Positions 16,245 through 23,748 are shown, counted from the stretch's first letter. The stretch: DNA of 64,000 bases from an uncultured Paludibacter sp. (GCA_937927845.1 CALFXE010000062.1:7175-71174); one strand, 5' to 3'. Notes: a model not told the origin generated them from the sequence alone. Translations and numbers: made by a program.

Positions 16245-17032
16245 TTTTTCAGAGTTTTAAAGTTGTTATTATCATCAATAATGCAGTTGAAGAATATTCC
16301 CTTACCATTATCATCACCAACATTAAGTATATATGATTTTTGAAAATCAAAAGATATATTTTGTAATCTTAATTTGAAATTCTGATTGGTCTGATAAAAT
16401 AGATATAAAGGGATATTAGAAAAATATTCATTAGAATTCCTAACTAAGGTAATGAATTTTGTTTTTAATTCTGAATCATCTATACTGGTTATACCTGATG
16501 GTAGAACCGTCGGTAATGCAACCAATATATTTTGATATTTTTTATTGATTAAATTTCTAAATTCAGAAAAATATGTTTTTGTTCCTGACAACTGAATGTT
16601 GAAACTTTCAATAATGGTTCTACAGTTTGAAGGGATTTGTTCCCAGTTTCCGGGTTCATCATACCAAAAGACTAAATAAAATGAAGTATCGCTAAGATTT
16701 GCAGGATTACCTGTTAAGTCTATATACGATTTTTGAATATCAATAATTTTATTGATAAATAATCTGTTGCCTGATGCATTCAATTCATTAACAGGGAGCT
16801 GTGATATTTTTTCTTCCTGTGTGTTTGCCTCTCTTAAAGTCAGTAGTATACCTGATGTTAATTGTGAAACATCACTTCCTGATGGAGTTTTTTCCAAATC
16901 AGGATAAAAACAAAAATCTATATGCTTTATCCTTTTGTTTCTCAAATATAAAACATCAGGCAAAAAATATCTAAAAACGTTGTCTGTCAGTGGTATTTCA
17001 ATACCAATTGCTCCTGATACTAATTTATTCAT
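16238..17032 (-). CDS. Late beta-rich protein with internal duplication (paralogue A)
   Basis: A 264-residue protein without signal or membrane helix. Two related halves are visible. The motif [IV/F]-D-[IF]-Q-K-S-Y-I occurs at 97-104 (IDIQKSYI) and 228-235 (FDFQKSYI), each followed after 8-14 residues by a hydrophobic strand (FYLVFWYDE; IFFNCIID). An LRNKRI motif at 30-35 matches LRNKKI and LRDKEI in the adjacent paralogue. The spacing (about 130 residues) and strand-rich pattern are what a tandem two-domain beta-sandwich, possibly double jelly-roll, would give. The fold is inference; the repeat is visible. With the neighbouring gene it may build the capsid shell or its vertices. Confidence 0.65.
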   Translation of the reverse strand: MNKLVSGAIGIEIPLTDNVFRYFLPDVLYLRNKRIKHIDFCFYPDLEKTPSGSDVSQLTSGILLTLREANTQEEKISQLPVNELNASGNRLFINKIIDIQKSYIDLTGNPANLSDTSFYLVFWYDEPGNWEQIPSNCRTIIESFNIQLSGTKTYFSEFRNLINKKYQNILVALPTVLPSGITSIDDSELKTKFITLVRNSNEYFSNIPLYLFYQTNQNFKLRLQNISFDFQKSYILNVGDDNGKGIFFNCIIDDNNNFKTLKKC

Positions 17033-17037
17033 AATGA

Positions 17038-17775
17038 TTAATAATAAAAAGTGATTGAACGTGTAAAATTGGATACAGGAAAAGGTGTTTCATCTTTGAT
17101 TTGAGATTTTTCAAAATCAATTTCAACAGGATCCAAATAGAAATGTTTATGTGTGTTACGAACAAAAAAAGATTTTGCAACCAGGTCAAGAACTCTATCA
17201 TCTTTACCTTTTATAAATAAGCCACCTCTGAAATTTGTATCTATTCGTTTTATTTCTTTATCTCTAAGAGTATGGTCAATAAATTTATCTAAAAATGATG
17301 ATTTATCAGCATTATCAAAGAATATTGTTTTACTGCCTGATATTTCATCATTGAACTGCTTGAAATTTTGAGTTTGATATGATATAAATAATCTTATTTT
17401 AGCCTTTCTTGTTATTCCTGCTTTACTCCGGTAGAATAAATATGACTTGTCAAAATCAACAAATTGATTTATATCCCATTGAATAAAACTTTGATAATCA
17501 TTATCAAAACAAATGTTATTGGTTGATAATTCTGTAACTATTTGTTTACCACATTGATCAAAGAGATTTAGGTAAAGCCCGATTGATTTAATCTCAGTGG
17601 GACTAAGATTAGGATTTGGTTTGGGTGGGAAATGTATAGGTCCTAAATAAGGCACCCCGGATACATAAATAGAAAGAATTTTCTTATTGCGAAGTTTATC
17701 CACAACAAATCTAATTTCGTTATCATCGGGATTGAATGTCAATTCTAACATTTCAACATTCTGGAGTATTTGCAT
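17038..17775 (-). CDS. Late beta-rich protein with internal duplication (paralogue B)
   Basis: A 245-residue relative of the next gene, separated from it by 5 bp. Half one has LRNKKILSI (28-36) and FVDFDKSYLF (105-114), then KIRLFISYQ. Half two has LRDKEIKRI (170-178) and EIDFEKSQI (218-226), then RSITFYY at the C-terminus. The first half also has a Pro-rich insertion at about 42-58. Both halves share these motifs with the two halves of the neighbouring protein, so four copies of one domain are encoded side by side. No membrane helix or signal peptide. It lies directly downstream of the candidate major capsid gene, after a strong hairpin. Confidence 0.65.
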   Translation of the reverse strand: MQILQNVEMLELTFNPDDNEIRFVVDKLRNKKILSIYVSGVPYLGPIHFPPKPNPNLSPTEIKSIGLYLNLFDQCGKQIVTELSTNNICFDNDYQSFIQWDINQFVDFDKSYLFYRSKAGITRKAKIRLFISYQTQNFKQFNDEISGSKTIFFDNADKSSFLDKFIDHTLRDKEIKRIDTNFRGGLFIKGKDDRVLDLVAKSFFVRNTHKHFYLDPVEIDFEKSQIKDETPFPVSNFTRSITFYY

Positions 17776-17794
17776 AATAAATAATTTTTTAAAA

Positions 17795-17845
17795 CCTCAC
17801 TCCCAAATTTTACAAGCTCTCTGAAAACTTGTTTCAGGAGTGAGG
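17795..17845 (-). promoter_or_regulatory. Nested hairpin between candidate capsid gene and paralogue pair
   Basis: CCTCACTCC (17795-17803) pairs perfectly with GGAGTGAGG (17837-17845). Inside it, ACAAG (17812-17816) pairs with CTTGT (17828-17832). On the minus strand the outer stem is followed by only TTTT, so it looks like a weak terminator or processing hairpin that could set the ratio between the upstream gene and the genes below. Confidence 0.7.
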
Positions 17846-17891
17846 CGACCTTAAAAACACTAATTGACCTATTTAATAGTCGTCGTGGTTA

Positions 17892-18608
17892 TCAAATTGC
17901 TGAACGATACGGATTTGCTGAATCTCGTTTGTATTCCTCGTTTGTTGCTCCTTCATACAACCATCCTTCAATGAGCAATACTAAGAATGCTGTTGTTCCA
18001 TCAGGACCGGCAATGTCAGTAGTGCTGCTTGCAGGAATATCAATTGTAATCTTGTGATCTTGTGTACCGGCAAATACAACCTCTTCAGGAAGTTCGTATA
18101 ACAGATTATCCAAATTAAATTCAGGAACTAAACCTGCTGATTGGAAATCACCGCTATCATCCAATATAACCACAGGTTGAGTTTGTGGAACATGCAGAAA
18201 GCCTGCAAGTGGAAAACGAGAATAGTTAACATTCTGACCGGTTTTCATTGTCAGTTCACCATTATACACCGCATAGGCATCTGTATTGGTTAAACCATTA
18301 ATACCGGACGGAAGCGCATCAGATTGTAGAAGCGGATATGACAGAAGCGGTGCATGACCAACTTTTGTATCTGTTTCTATCATGAGTGCAACTCCAAAAG
18401 CGCGTGCAATAAATAAATCATTGCGTTGCAATATCTTTTCTGTAATTCTTTTGACAGCTTTTTTCAGATCAAAATTGTAAGAACTTTGACCTACTGCAAA
18501 AGGCATTTCAATACGTAATTGTGCGGTTTGAGGATTGATCCCTTTAGGACCGTAATATTTATTACCTCTATCAAACCTTTCTCTGTTAAAACGAATATCT
18601 TTAGACAT
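17892..18608 (-). CDS. Candidate major capsid protein
   Basis: A 238-residue protein with no signal, membrane helix or catalytic motif. It begins with a basic arm (DIRFNRERFDRGNKYYG). The rest is mostly alternating hydrophobic strands separated by turns: QLRIEMPFAV, FIARAFGVALMIETD, ELTMKTG, FPLAGFLHVP, HKITIDIPAS and TAFLVLLIEGWLY. That is compatible with a jelly-roll or related beta-sandwich with a basic N-terminal arm. Position supports abundance: it stands mid-way in the late block, just after a very small basic protein, with its own flanking gap and a strong downstream hairpin. I do not recognise the family, and the capsid role is inferred from size, fold pattern and context. Confidence 0.5.
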   Translation of the reverse strand: MSKDIRFNRERFDRGNKYYGPKGINPQTAQLRIEMPFAVGQSSYNFDLKKAVKRITEKILQRNDLFIARAFGVALMIETDTKVGHAPLLSYPLLQSDALPSGINGLTNTDAYAVYNGELTMKTGQNVNYSRFPLAGFLHVPQTQPVVILDDSGDFQSAGLVPEFNLDNLLYELPEEVVFAGTQDHKITIDIPASSTTDIAGPDGTTAFLVLLIEGWLYEGATNEEYKRDSANPYRSAI

Positions 18609-18639
18609 TTTATAAAAATTTTTTGTTAATAAATTGTTC

Positions 18640-19032
18640 TTACTGTACTACTGCCCCCGGATTGGCGTTTTGTTTTCTTTTGCCGGGATTCTGAAAAACC
18701 GGTTTCCAACCTGAACCAACTGAATATTGACCTGGTAAACCAGCTGCTGCTGGTGTAACTCCATCGTTTATACCTATTTTGGATGCTAATCCTAAACGAT
18801 CAGACATTCTATACACTCCAATTGCTAACAGCGCATTACCGGCTGATGCAACATAAGGAGATTTAACCAATTCAGGAAGCAATACACCGCCTCCTATCAT
18901 AACATAATCCATTGTTTCAGGATCATTCACTAATACAGCTTCTTTCAACACCTGTGCTACTGCTCCGGTACCGGCTGTAATTATTGCATTCATTGCGACT
19001 TTTTTAAAGTCAATTTTACCAACTTTTGCCAT
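18640..19032 (-). CDS. Small hydrophobic late protein
   Basis: A 130-residue protein, family unknown. It has a basic N-terminus (AKVGKIDFKKVA) and three weakly to moderately hydrophobic, Gly/Ala-rich segments. These lie at about 12-28 (AMNAIITAGTGAVAQVL), 43-54 (YVMIGGGVLLPEL) and 61-74 (VASAGNALLAIGVY). A Gly/Pro/Asn-rich tail (NPGKRKQNANPG) ends the protein. It could be a membrane-embedded virion protein. It lies between the basic 60-residue gene and the candidate capsid gene, close-packed and on the same strand. Confidence 0.55.
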   Translation of the reverse strand: MAKVGKIDFKKVAMNAIITAGTGAVAQVLKEAVLVNDPETMDYVMIGGGVLLPELVKSPYVASAGNALLAIGVYRMSDRLGLASKIGINDGVTPAAAGLPGQYSVGSGWKPVFQNPGKRKQNANPGAVVQ

Positions 19033-19053
19033 TTTAATTAAGTTTTTAATTTA

Positions 19054-19236
19054 TTACACTTTTTGTTTGATACCGGCAACACGTTTTTTTAAGGATTCTA
19101 ATTTTGCGTTTTGAGCCTTACGTTTTGCATTTTCTTTGTCAATCTCCTTGCAACGTTCGATATATCTTTCGAATGTTGTTACCGAAGCCGATTGTTTAGG
19201 TTTCTTCGGATACTTTAGCATTTTAAGTTTTGCCAT
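19054..19236 (-). CDS. Very basic 60-residue late protein
   Basis: A 60-residue protein with a strongly basic N-terminal part (MAKLKMLKYPKKPKQSAS) and a helical, Lys/Arg/Ala-rich remainder (KENAKRKAQNAKLESLKKRV) that could form a coiled coil. There is no membrane helix. Small basic proteins among capsid genes often bind or condense packaged DNA, or act as internal adaptor proteins. That role here is a guess from charge and context. It is short enough to be a chance frame, but its close fit between two genes with small gaps supports it. Confidence 0.6.
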   Translation of the reverse strand: MAKLKMLKYPKKPKQSASVTTFERYIERCKEIDKENAKRKAQNAKLESLKKRVAGIKQKV

Positions 19237-19266
19237 TTTTGTTGAATTTTGAGTTAATAAAAAAGT

Positions 19267-19962
19267 TTATTTTTTGTTTACTTGCGAAAAAAGATAGAAT
19301 ACAATTGCACCGCCCAGTATTACAGGTAGGTATTGTCCCATAGATGCCTGAGTGACTTTATTACTTTCACCGGTGTAACTCCCCCATTCAGATTTGACAG
19401 GAGAATTATCTGATGTATTTTTGTCGAACGTCAAACCTATTGCACTGAATAGATTAGCTATCAACTGTATTATTTTATTCATAGATCCCCAAAAATCGGT
19501 TTGTGTACCTTGTGCATCAAGAACTGATAGCTGGTTCATGCTTACACCTATCATTTGTCCTTTATCATTAAGATATTTACCGGATTCTGTATCATGATAG
19601 ATATTACCAACAACTTTTGTCCCATCACCACTAACTATGTATTCTCCACTACCTTTTAAAACTACCTTACCAATAGCTGATATTGCTGTGGTTTTTAAAT
19701 TTTGAAGATGCAGTGAATTGATAATCTGAATAGGAGATAAACCGTTGTATTTAGATTTAATTCCATTATCCACTATTGTCAATAGTTGATTGTAGCTATA
19801 TATGCTAATACCTGCAATAAATTTTAAGATTGCTATTTGATTTTTTCTTTTACGTAATACGGAAGCAGCATAATGACCATTAGCCGGCACAAATACATAA
19901 AGAAACCATGCAGCATTTTTTGCAAGCAAATCTGATACTATTCCGGAGATTTGACTATTCAT
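19267..19962 (-). CDS. Late membrane protein sharing a domain with the transglutaminase-like protein
   Basis: A 231-residue protein. Residues about 14-84 resemble residues 335-410 of the protein encoded at 19955-21484. Both have a W/Y-FLY-[VI]-F-[VI]-P motif, then an Ala/Val segment with two or more basic residues, NQI/QNNI...K-I, a GI motif and a [GM]-[LT]-S/T-P turn. A weakly hydrophobic helix is at about 161-178 and a strong C-terminal membrane helix at about 210-226, followed by QVNKK. The first gene of the pair overlaps this one by 8 bases. A pair of related membrane proteins of this kind may form part of a virion DNA-delivery device; that is inference. Confidence 0.6.
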   Translation of the reverse strand: MNSQISGIVSDLLAKNAAWFLYVFVPANGHYAASVLRKRKNQIAILKFIAGISIYSYNQLLTIVDNGIKSKYNGLSPIQIINSLHLQNLKTTAISAIGKVVLKGSGEYIVSGDGTKVVGNIYHDTESGKYLNDKGQMIGVSMNQLSVLDAQGTQTDFWGSMNKIIQLIANLFSAIGLTFDKNTSDNSPVKSEWGSYTGESNKVTQASMGQYLPVILGGAIVFYLFSQVNKK

Positions 19963-21484
19963 TTTTTTTATTTTTACGAGTTAATAATAAAGTTCCCAAT
20001 AAGCCAAGCCCAAGTAACAATCCGGAACTTTTAGCTAACATGGAATCGGCACCGTCTGAACCGGTAGAAGTCCCTGTTTTTTTATTTACATCATAGAGTT
20101 CATTACCTGCATCCGGCACACCGTCTTTATAATTATATTCAGCAATTTCAGACTTAGGCCATAACATCGAAATTATTTGAATAAGTGATATTATTATTGT
20201 TAAAATTGTAGCTATAGCCGTTAATATTGGACCACCTACTTTATTTTTATCATTTTCCTTAACCACTGCCTTTATATAGTTTTCCGGAGTCATTCCGGTT
20301 CTTGCAATGATACCGGATCTGAAAAATGATTTTACAGTATCAGCCGAATGAAATATATCAACCTTATGAATAACCTTATATATGTTATTTTGAACATTAC
20401 GTTTTTTTGTTACGGCTGCCGGATAATTTTTCAGATCACTTTCAGGAATAAATATGTATAGAAAATAAATACCTGCTTTTTTCAGTGCATCAGCCACAGG
20501 TGTCCAACCTGTTATCCCATTAATTGAATCCAATTCAACCGGATCGTTATTTTGAATAACCTCCTGATTAATTAAATTCCACCATGAAACATCCATGGAT
20601 ATCGGAGTTGAAACTTTAATGAGTGAAATCATGGAATTAAACCAAATATCACGTTTAACAGGATCAGTTTCAGAAGAATTAAATTTACCTTCAGCAATTA
20701 AAGAAACAATGACATTTGCCAAATATTTAAACTGATCTGTATTACCATAAACCGAATTATAAGCCCAGATAAGCGCACTGATAATTGATATTTCATCATA
20801 TAAACGTGCAATTTCTTTCTTATCAGTTTCTATATTTATAAGCTCATTGAGTAAATCATATTTTGCATACAGCCATGCTTTACCCGGTGTGATATCTTCC
20901 TGTGATTCACCGGCTGTCCAAACTTCATAGCGTTTCACATCGGTTTTACCTACTGCTTTCTTTGCAGCCGGTAAACCCGCCAAATATGATATTTTTGTTC
21001 CTCTCTCTGACATATCAGCTCTGAATGTATATTTTACTTCACTGTTGAATGGATAACCAAGCTGCACAGTTGCAACCGGATCTATCACTATATTGTTATT
21101 TGCAACAATGTAAACATGAGTTGCGCGTTTAATTTTATTATATGAAACGAATCTAAAAAAATGCGGGATACCTAAGTACCGAAGTATCACCGCTGTGAAA
21201 AGACTGTAAGATTTACAATCGCCTTTGCGATCGTGTAACAGCCTTGCAGGAGTTCTGATCATTTCACCGTCTTTACCATCTGAATCAGCTTGATAATTAA
21301 TATTATTCAAGATATATCTCCATATGTTTTTACAAGTATTGTAAACAGTATCACCTCTCAATTTTTCCGCTAATACTCTAATTTGCGGATCGTTTTCTAT
21401 TTCATATGCATACATCACAACATTAATGATATGAGATGTATTACCATTTTCATAGATAACTTTATTGATGTTTCTTATTCTCAT
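19955..21484 (-). CDS. Transglutaminase-like protein with C-terminal membrane anchor
   Basis: A 509-residue protein. The N-terminal third is a transglutaminase-like (papain-type) fold with an intact-looking triad: C90 in RKGDCKSYSLF, H123 in THVYIV and D135 in VIDPVA. The middle is helical and polar. Residues about 335-410 are shared with the protein of the adjacent gene. There is a hydrophobic segment at about 419-442 and a C-terminal Leu/Gly-rich helix at about 486-501, followed by TRKNKKNE. Transglutaminase-like domains occur as cysteine proteases or peptidoglycan-linked enzymes; here a virion-associated or entry enzyme is plausible. It is the largest protein of the late block. Confidence 0.75.
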   Translation of the reverse strand: MRIRNINKVIYENGNTSHIINVVMYAYEIENDPQIRVLAEKLRGDTVYNTCKNIWRYILNNINYQADSDGKDGEMIRTPARLLHDRKGDCKSYSLFTAVILRYLGIPHFFRFVSYNKIKRATHVYIVANNNIVIDPVATVQLGYPFNSEVKYTFRADMSERGTKISYLAGLPAAKKAVGKTDVKRYEVWTAGESQEDITPGKAWLYAKYDLLNELINIETDKKEIARLYDEISIISALIWAYNSVYGNTDQFKYLANVIVSLIAEGKFNSSETDPVKRDIWFNSMISLIKVSTPISMDVSWWNLINQEVIQNNDPVELDSINGITGWTPVADALKKAGIYFLYIFIPESDLKNYPAAVTKKRNVQNNIYKVIHKVDIFHSADTVKSFFRSGIIARTGMTPENYIKAVVKENDKNKVGGPILTAIATILTIIISLIQIISMLWPKSEIAEYNYKDGVPDAGNELYDVNKKTGTSTGSDGADSMLAKSSGLLLGLGLLGTLLLTRKNKKNE

Positions 21485-21502
21485 TTTTAGAATTAAAATC
21501 TT

Positions 21503-21808
21503 TCATACGGTTATTCCGAATGCATAGCCGGCTAAGAAAGCACGAAACAACTCGTTTACTTTACCATTTTTATAATAATATCCTTTTGTCCATAATTCTT
21601 TATCTTCTTTCTCATAGGTTACACCGTATGTTATTTCTTTAGCTGCCTCTTCAAAAAACTTCATAGATTCATAAAATTCTTTTGAAAATGGTACTGTTGG
21701 AATACCTATACCGGCATTATCTCTATTTTTATTTCTAAACATCAATAAACTTAATGTGGCTAATCCGGTATAAAGAATTATGTTATTTTCATTTCTCATT
21801 TTTGCCAT
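21503..21808 (-). CDS. Small late protein with N-terminal membrane helix
   Basis: A 101-residue protein, family unknown. One hydrophobic helix at about 10-22 (IILYTGLATLSLLMF) is followed by a basic cluster (RNKNRD). A soluble part then carries FSKEFYESMKFFEEAAKEI and a C-terminal FRAFLAGYAFGIT segment. The gene starts within the last 20 bases of the preceding gene. An internal ATG at 21797-21799 is an equally good start. Function unknown. Confidence 0.55.
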   Translation of the reverse strand: MAKMRNENNIILYTGLATLSLLMFRNKNRDNAGIGIPTVPFSKEFYESMKFFEEAAKEITYGVTYEKEDKELWTKGYYYKNGKVNELFRAFLAGYAFGITV

Positions 21809-21983
21809 TTTGTTTAGAATTAAAATCTTTCATAATACCATAAGCAGCCGGAGCTGGATAAACAATACCTTTCAATGTGCATTTTTCAGCATCTTCACGA
21901 TTATAGTATTTTTCAACTATAGTAATACGCTTCAATCTTCCGAGATTTTTATGTTTGCGTAATTTGATATATGCAACTCTCAT
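21789..21983 (-). CDS. Small basic late protein
   Basis: A 64-residue basic protein with LRKHKNLGRLKRITIVEKYYNREDAEKC near its N-terminus and a short Pro/Ala-rich stretch (YPAPAAYG). No membrane helix and no recognised motif. It sits tightly between the LEA-like gene upstream and the 101-residue membrane protein gene downstream, overlapping the latter by 20 bases. The coding call rests on this packing and on the lack of any other gene on either strand. Confidence 0.5.
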   Translation of the reverse strand: MRVAYIKLRKHKNLGRLKRITIVEKYYNREDAEKCTLKGIVYPAPAAYGIMKDFNSKQNGKNEK

Positions 21984-22000
21984 ATTTATAATTTTAAACT

Positions 22001-22777
22001 TTAATAATCAACATATAAATATCCATCACGTTTTTTGAGCCATTTTACAAATAATTCTAAATCATGTTTATTAAAAAATGCACCAAAATTGTTATTTCTA
22101 TGATTTACAGCATATGTAATTTTTCTATAACCATCATTAGAATTAATAAATTCTTTAATGTCATCTACATATACATAATGAGTTGAACCAACTCCCCAAT
22201 GTAATGTATCATTACATATCTTTTCATTACCGGTTTGTCTGTTTTGCCATGCAGCATTCACAACTGAATCAACTGTCATTTCTTTTAATTTTCCAATACC
22301 TGATAAAGAATCTACACCACTTACACCCTTTGAGTTTACGAAATCGGTAATTGTCCACATTGAATTATAAGGCAGTCGTTTACCATTAGCCACAACATAT
22401 CCTTTTAGTTCTAATATAAAATTTTTTAAATTGATATTGATAGCATCGCGCCAAAGTTGATCACCAAGATTATCGGGAGATAGTTCTATTATACTACTGA
22501 TAACCTGCTCACGTCCCGGTAATAATGGTACGCTATAGGTTTGATTAATTGTACCAATTTTGAAACCATTTAATAAAACATCTGCGGATAATTGATTTAG
22601 ATCTATGCGTGTTCTGGTAGGATTGAAATACTTAATACCGACATTTAGCCGTATTAGTTTATCTTTTATATCAATAGGAATAACAGAAACAATCCTTATA
22701 TTGAGTTTAACCAGACCTATAATTGTAGGCAGGTAAATAATAGCAGCAATTCCGAGAGCAATAAAAATTGGATTCAC
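22001..22777 (-). CDS. Membrane-anchored LEA/WHy-like domain protein
   Basis: A 258-residue protein with an N-terminal membrane helix (residues 3-23). A region at about 25-130 follows whose pattern fits the LEA type 2 (WHy) beta-sandwich: LIRLNVGIKYFNPTRTRIDL, FKIGTINQ and PLLPGREQVISSIIEL, with the characteristic N-P turn. The remaining 130 residues are unrelated and unknown. LEA-2-like domains occur in small membrane proteins of several Bacteroidetes mobile elements as well as cellular ones. It is the first gene of the late block and follows a candidate late promoter. A role in the viral membrane or in host envelope protection is inference. Confidence 0.65.
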   Translation of the reverse strand: MNPIFIALGIAAIIYLPTIIGLVKLNIRIVSVIPIDIKDKLIRLNVGIKYFNPTRTRIDLNQLSADVLLNGFKIGTINQTYSVPLLPGREQVISSIIELSPDNLGDQLWRDAININLKNFILELKGYVVANGKRLPYNSMWTITDFVNSKGVSGVDSLSGIGKLKEMTVDSVVNAAWQNRQTGNEKICNDTLHWGVGSTHYVYVDDIKEFINSNDGYRKITYAVNHRNNNFGAFFNKHDLELFVKWLKKRDGYLYVDY

Positions 22778-22810
22778 ATTCTAAATATTTGAATTAAACT
22801 TATCAGAATG

Positions 22811-22818
22811 CAAATGTA
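22811..22818 (-). promoter_or_regulatory. Candidate late promoter (-7 box)
   Basis: TACATTTG on the minus strand fits the TAnnTTTG -7 element, 34 bp before the first late gene. No matching -33 box is seen at 19-20 bp, so the promoter may need an activator. The gene product encoded at 22902-23075 is a candidate. The gap 22778-22901 contains nothing else evident. Confidence 0.45.
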
Positions 22819-22901
22819 TTTTATAGATATTTTAGGTGTGGTAAAAAATAAAGGAAACGGCAATAAACGTAATAAATGATAATAATTATAGAAATTAATA
22901 A

Positions 22902-23075
22902 TTAATTACCGTATGGAATATCATGATATCTACAGAATTCTTCAATAGTAAGAATTATACTTTTATCTTTTTTATTTAAAGCATCTCGACATTCTCTTAT
23001 CCATTTGGAAGCTGTAGTATTAGATATCGGATCTGAAAATAAATTTTGAACATTTTTGATCGTTGCAATTTTCAT
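22902..23075 (-). CDS. Small putative DNA-binding regulator
   Basis: A 57-residue protein starting MKIATIKNVQNLF. A longer frame exists upstream (start 23141), but the start at 23075 lies after a good promoter and removes a non-typical hydrophobic leader. The sequence has an N-terminal IKNVQNLFSDPISNTTASKWI segment typical of excisionase/HTH-17-like or recombination-direction-type proteins, followed by a helical CRDALNKKDK and an ITIEEFCRYHDIP-like end. It is isolated between the iteron-rich region and the late block, which suits a late-gene activator or accessory DNA-binding factor. Family assignment is tentative. Confidence 0.5.
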   Translation of the reverse strand: MKIATIKNVQNLFSDPISNTTASKWIRECRDALNKKDKSIILTIEEFCRYHDIPYGN

Positions 23076-23111
23076 GATTATATCATTTTGTGTTAAACTG
23101 AAATTAAGATA

Positions 23112-23141
23112 CAAATATATAAATATTTTAATTAAAGTCAA
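23112..23141 (-). promoter_or_regulatory. Bacteroidetes-type promoter before the small regulator gene
   Basis: TTG (plus-strand CAA at 23139-23141) and TATATTTG (23112-23119) on the minus strand are separated by exactly 19 bp. The predicted start is about 30 bp before the ATG at 23075. Confidence 0.7.
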
Positions 23142-23696
23142 TAGATTACATAGATTTTAACAATATACTATTTCAGTGTGAATATCATGGAAATATCAAC
23201 GTGTTTTCAGCATATTTATATAGTATGTTTACCTACTATATATAAAGCCCTGAAAACTCTTTAAAAAACGATAGGAAAACTATGTTTGAAGTATCTTTTT
23301 TTAATGTGTTTAATTCCATTGTCCCGATAAAAATTCAACTTAATAATTTTTTTAATAATGAAATGAATAAAAAAATATTGTGTTGAATCGGGCATTAATT
23401 AAATTATCTTATTCTGTGCAATTTGTGAAAAACCTTTCACATTTTTCACATTTTTCTCAAAACGCTATAAATCAATATCTTGCAACGTGAAAAATAATAA
23501 TAATTTAAATTTATTTTTCACATGATTTTTCACATAAAAATATCTTTTGTGAATTTTGTGAAAATCAATTATCTATCAAATAAAAATTTTTCACATAGCT
23601 AAATACCATATATTTAATGCTTTATGTATCCTTTGTGAAAAATGTGAAAAATGTGAAAGAAAAAAACGCTTAAAAAATTTTAGCTTGCTGCAAAAA
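23142..23696. repeat. Iteron-like noncoding region, candidate origin or operator array
   Basis: This 555-bp AT-rich stretch has no gene. From 23422 to 23659 it contains about a dozen copies of TTTCACA(T)/(A)TGTGAAA in both orientations. TTTCACAT-type words lie at about 23435, 23442, 23514, 23526 and 23587; GTGAAA-type words lie at about 23422, 23487, 23554, 23632, 23642 and 23651. The last three are in tandem with about 10-bp spacing. The layout, next to the replication genes and with no coding sequence, fits a replication origin bound by a viral initiator, or a multi-site regulatory region. 23142-23420 shows nothing further beyond AT-rich DNA. Confidence 0.6.
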
Positions 23697-23723
23697 AAAT
23701 CCGAGATAGTTAATCCCGGATTT
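23697..23723 (-). terminator. Terminator of the RelBE-like operon
   Basis: AAATCCG/CGGATTT with an inner GAT/ATC pairing form a stem on the minus strand, followed by a long T run (A run 23692-23699 on the plus strand). It lies 26 bp after the toxin gene. Confidence 0.75.
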
Positions 23724-23748
23724 GATATTTTTATTTGTGTAGTGATAA

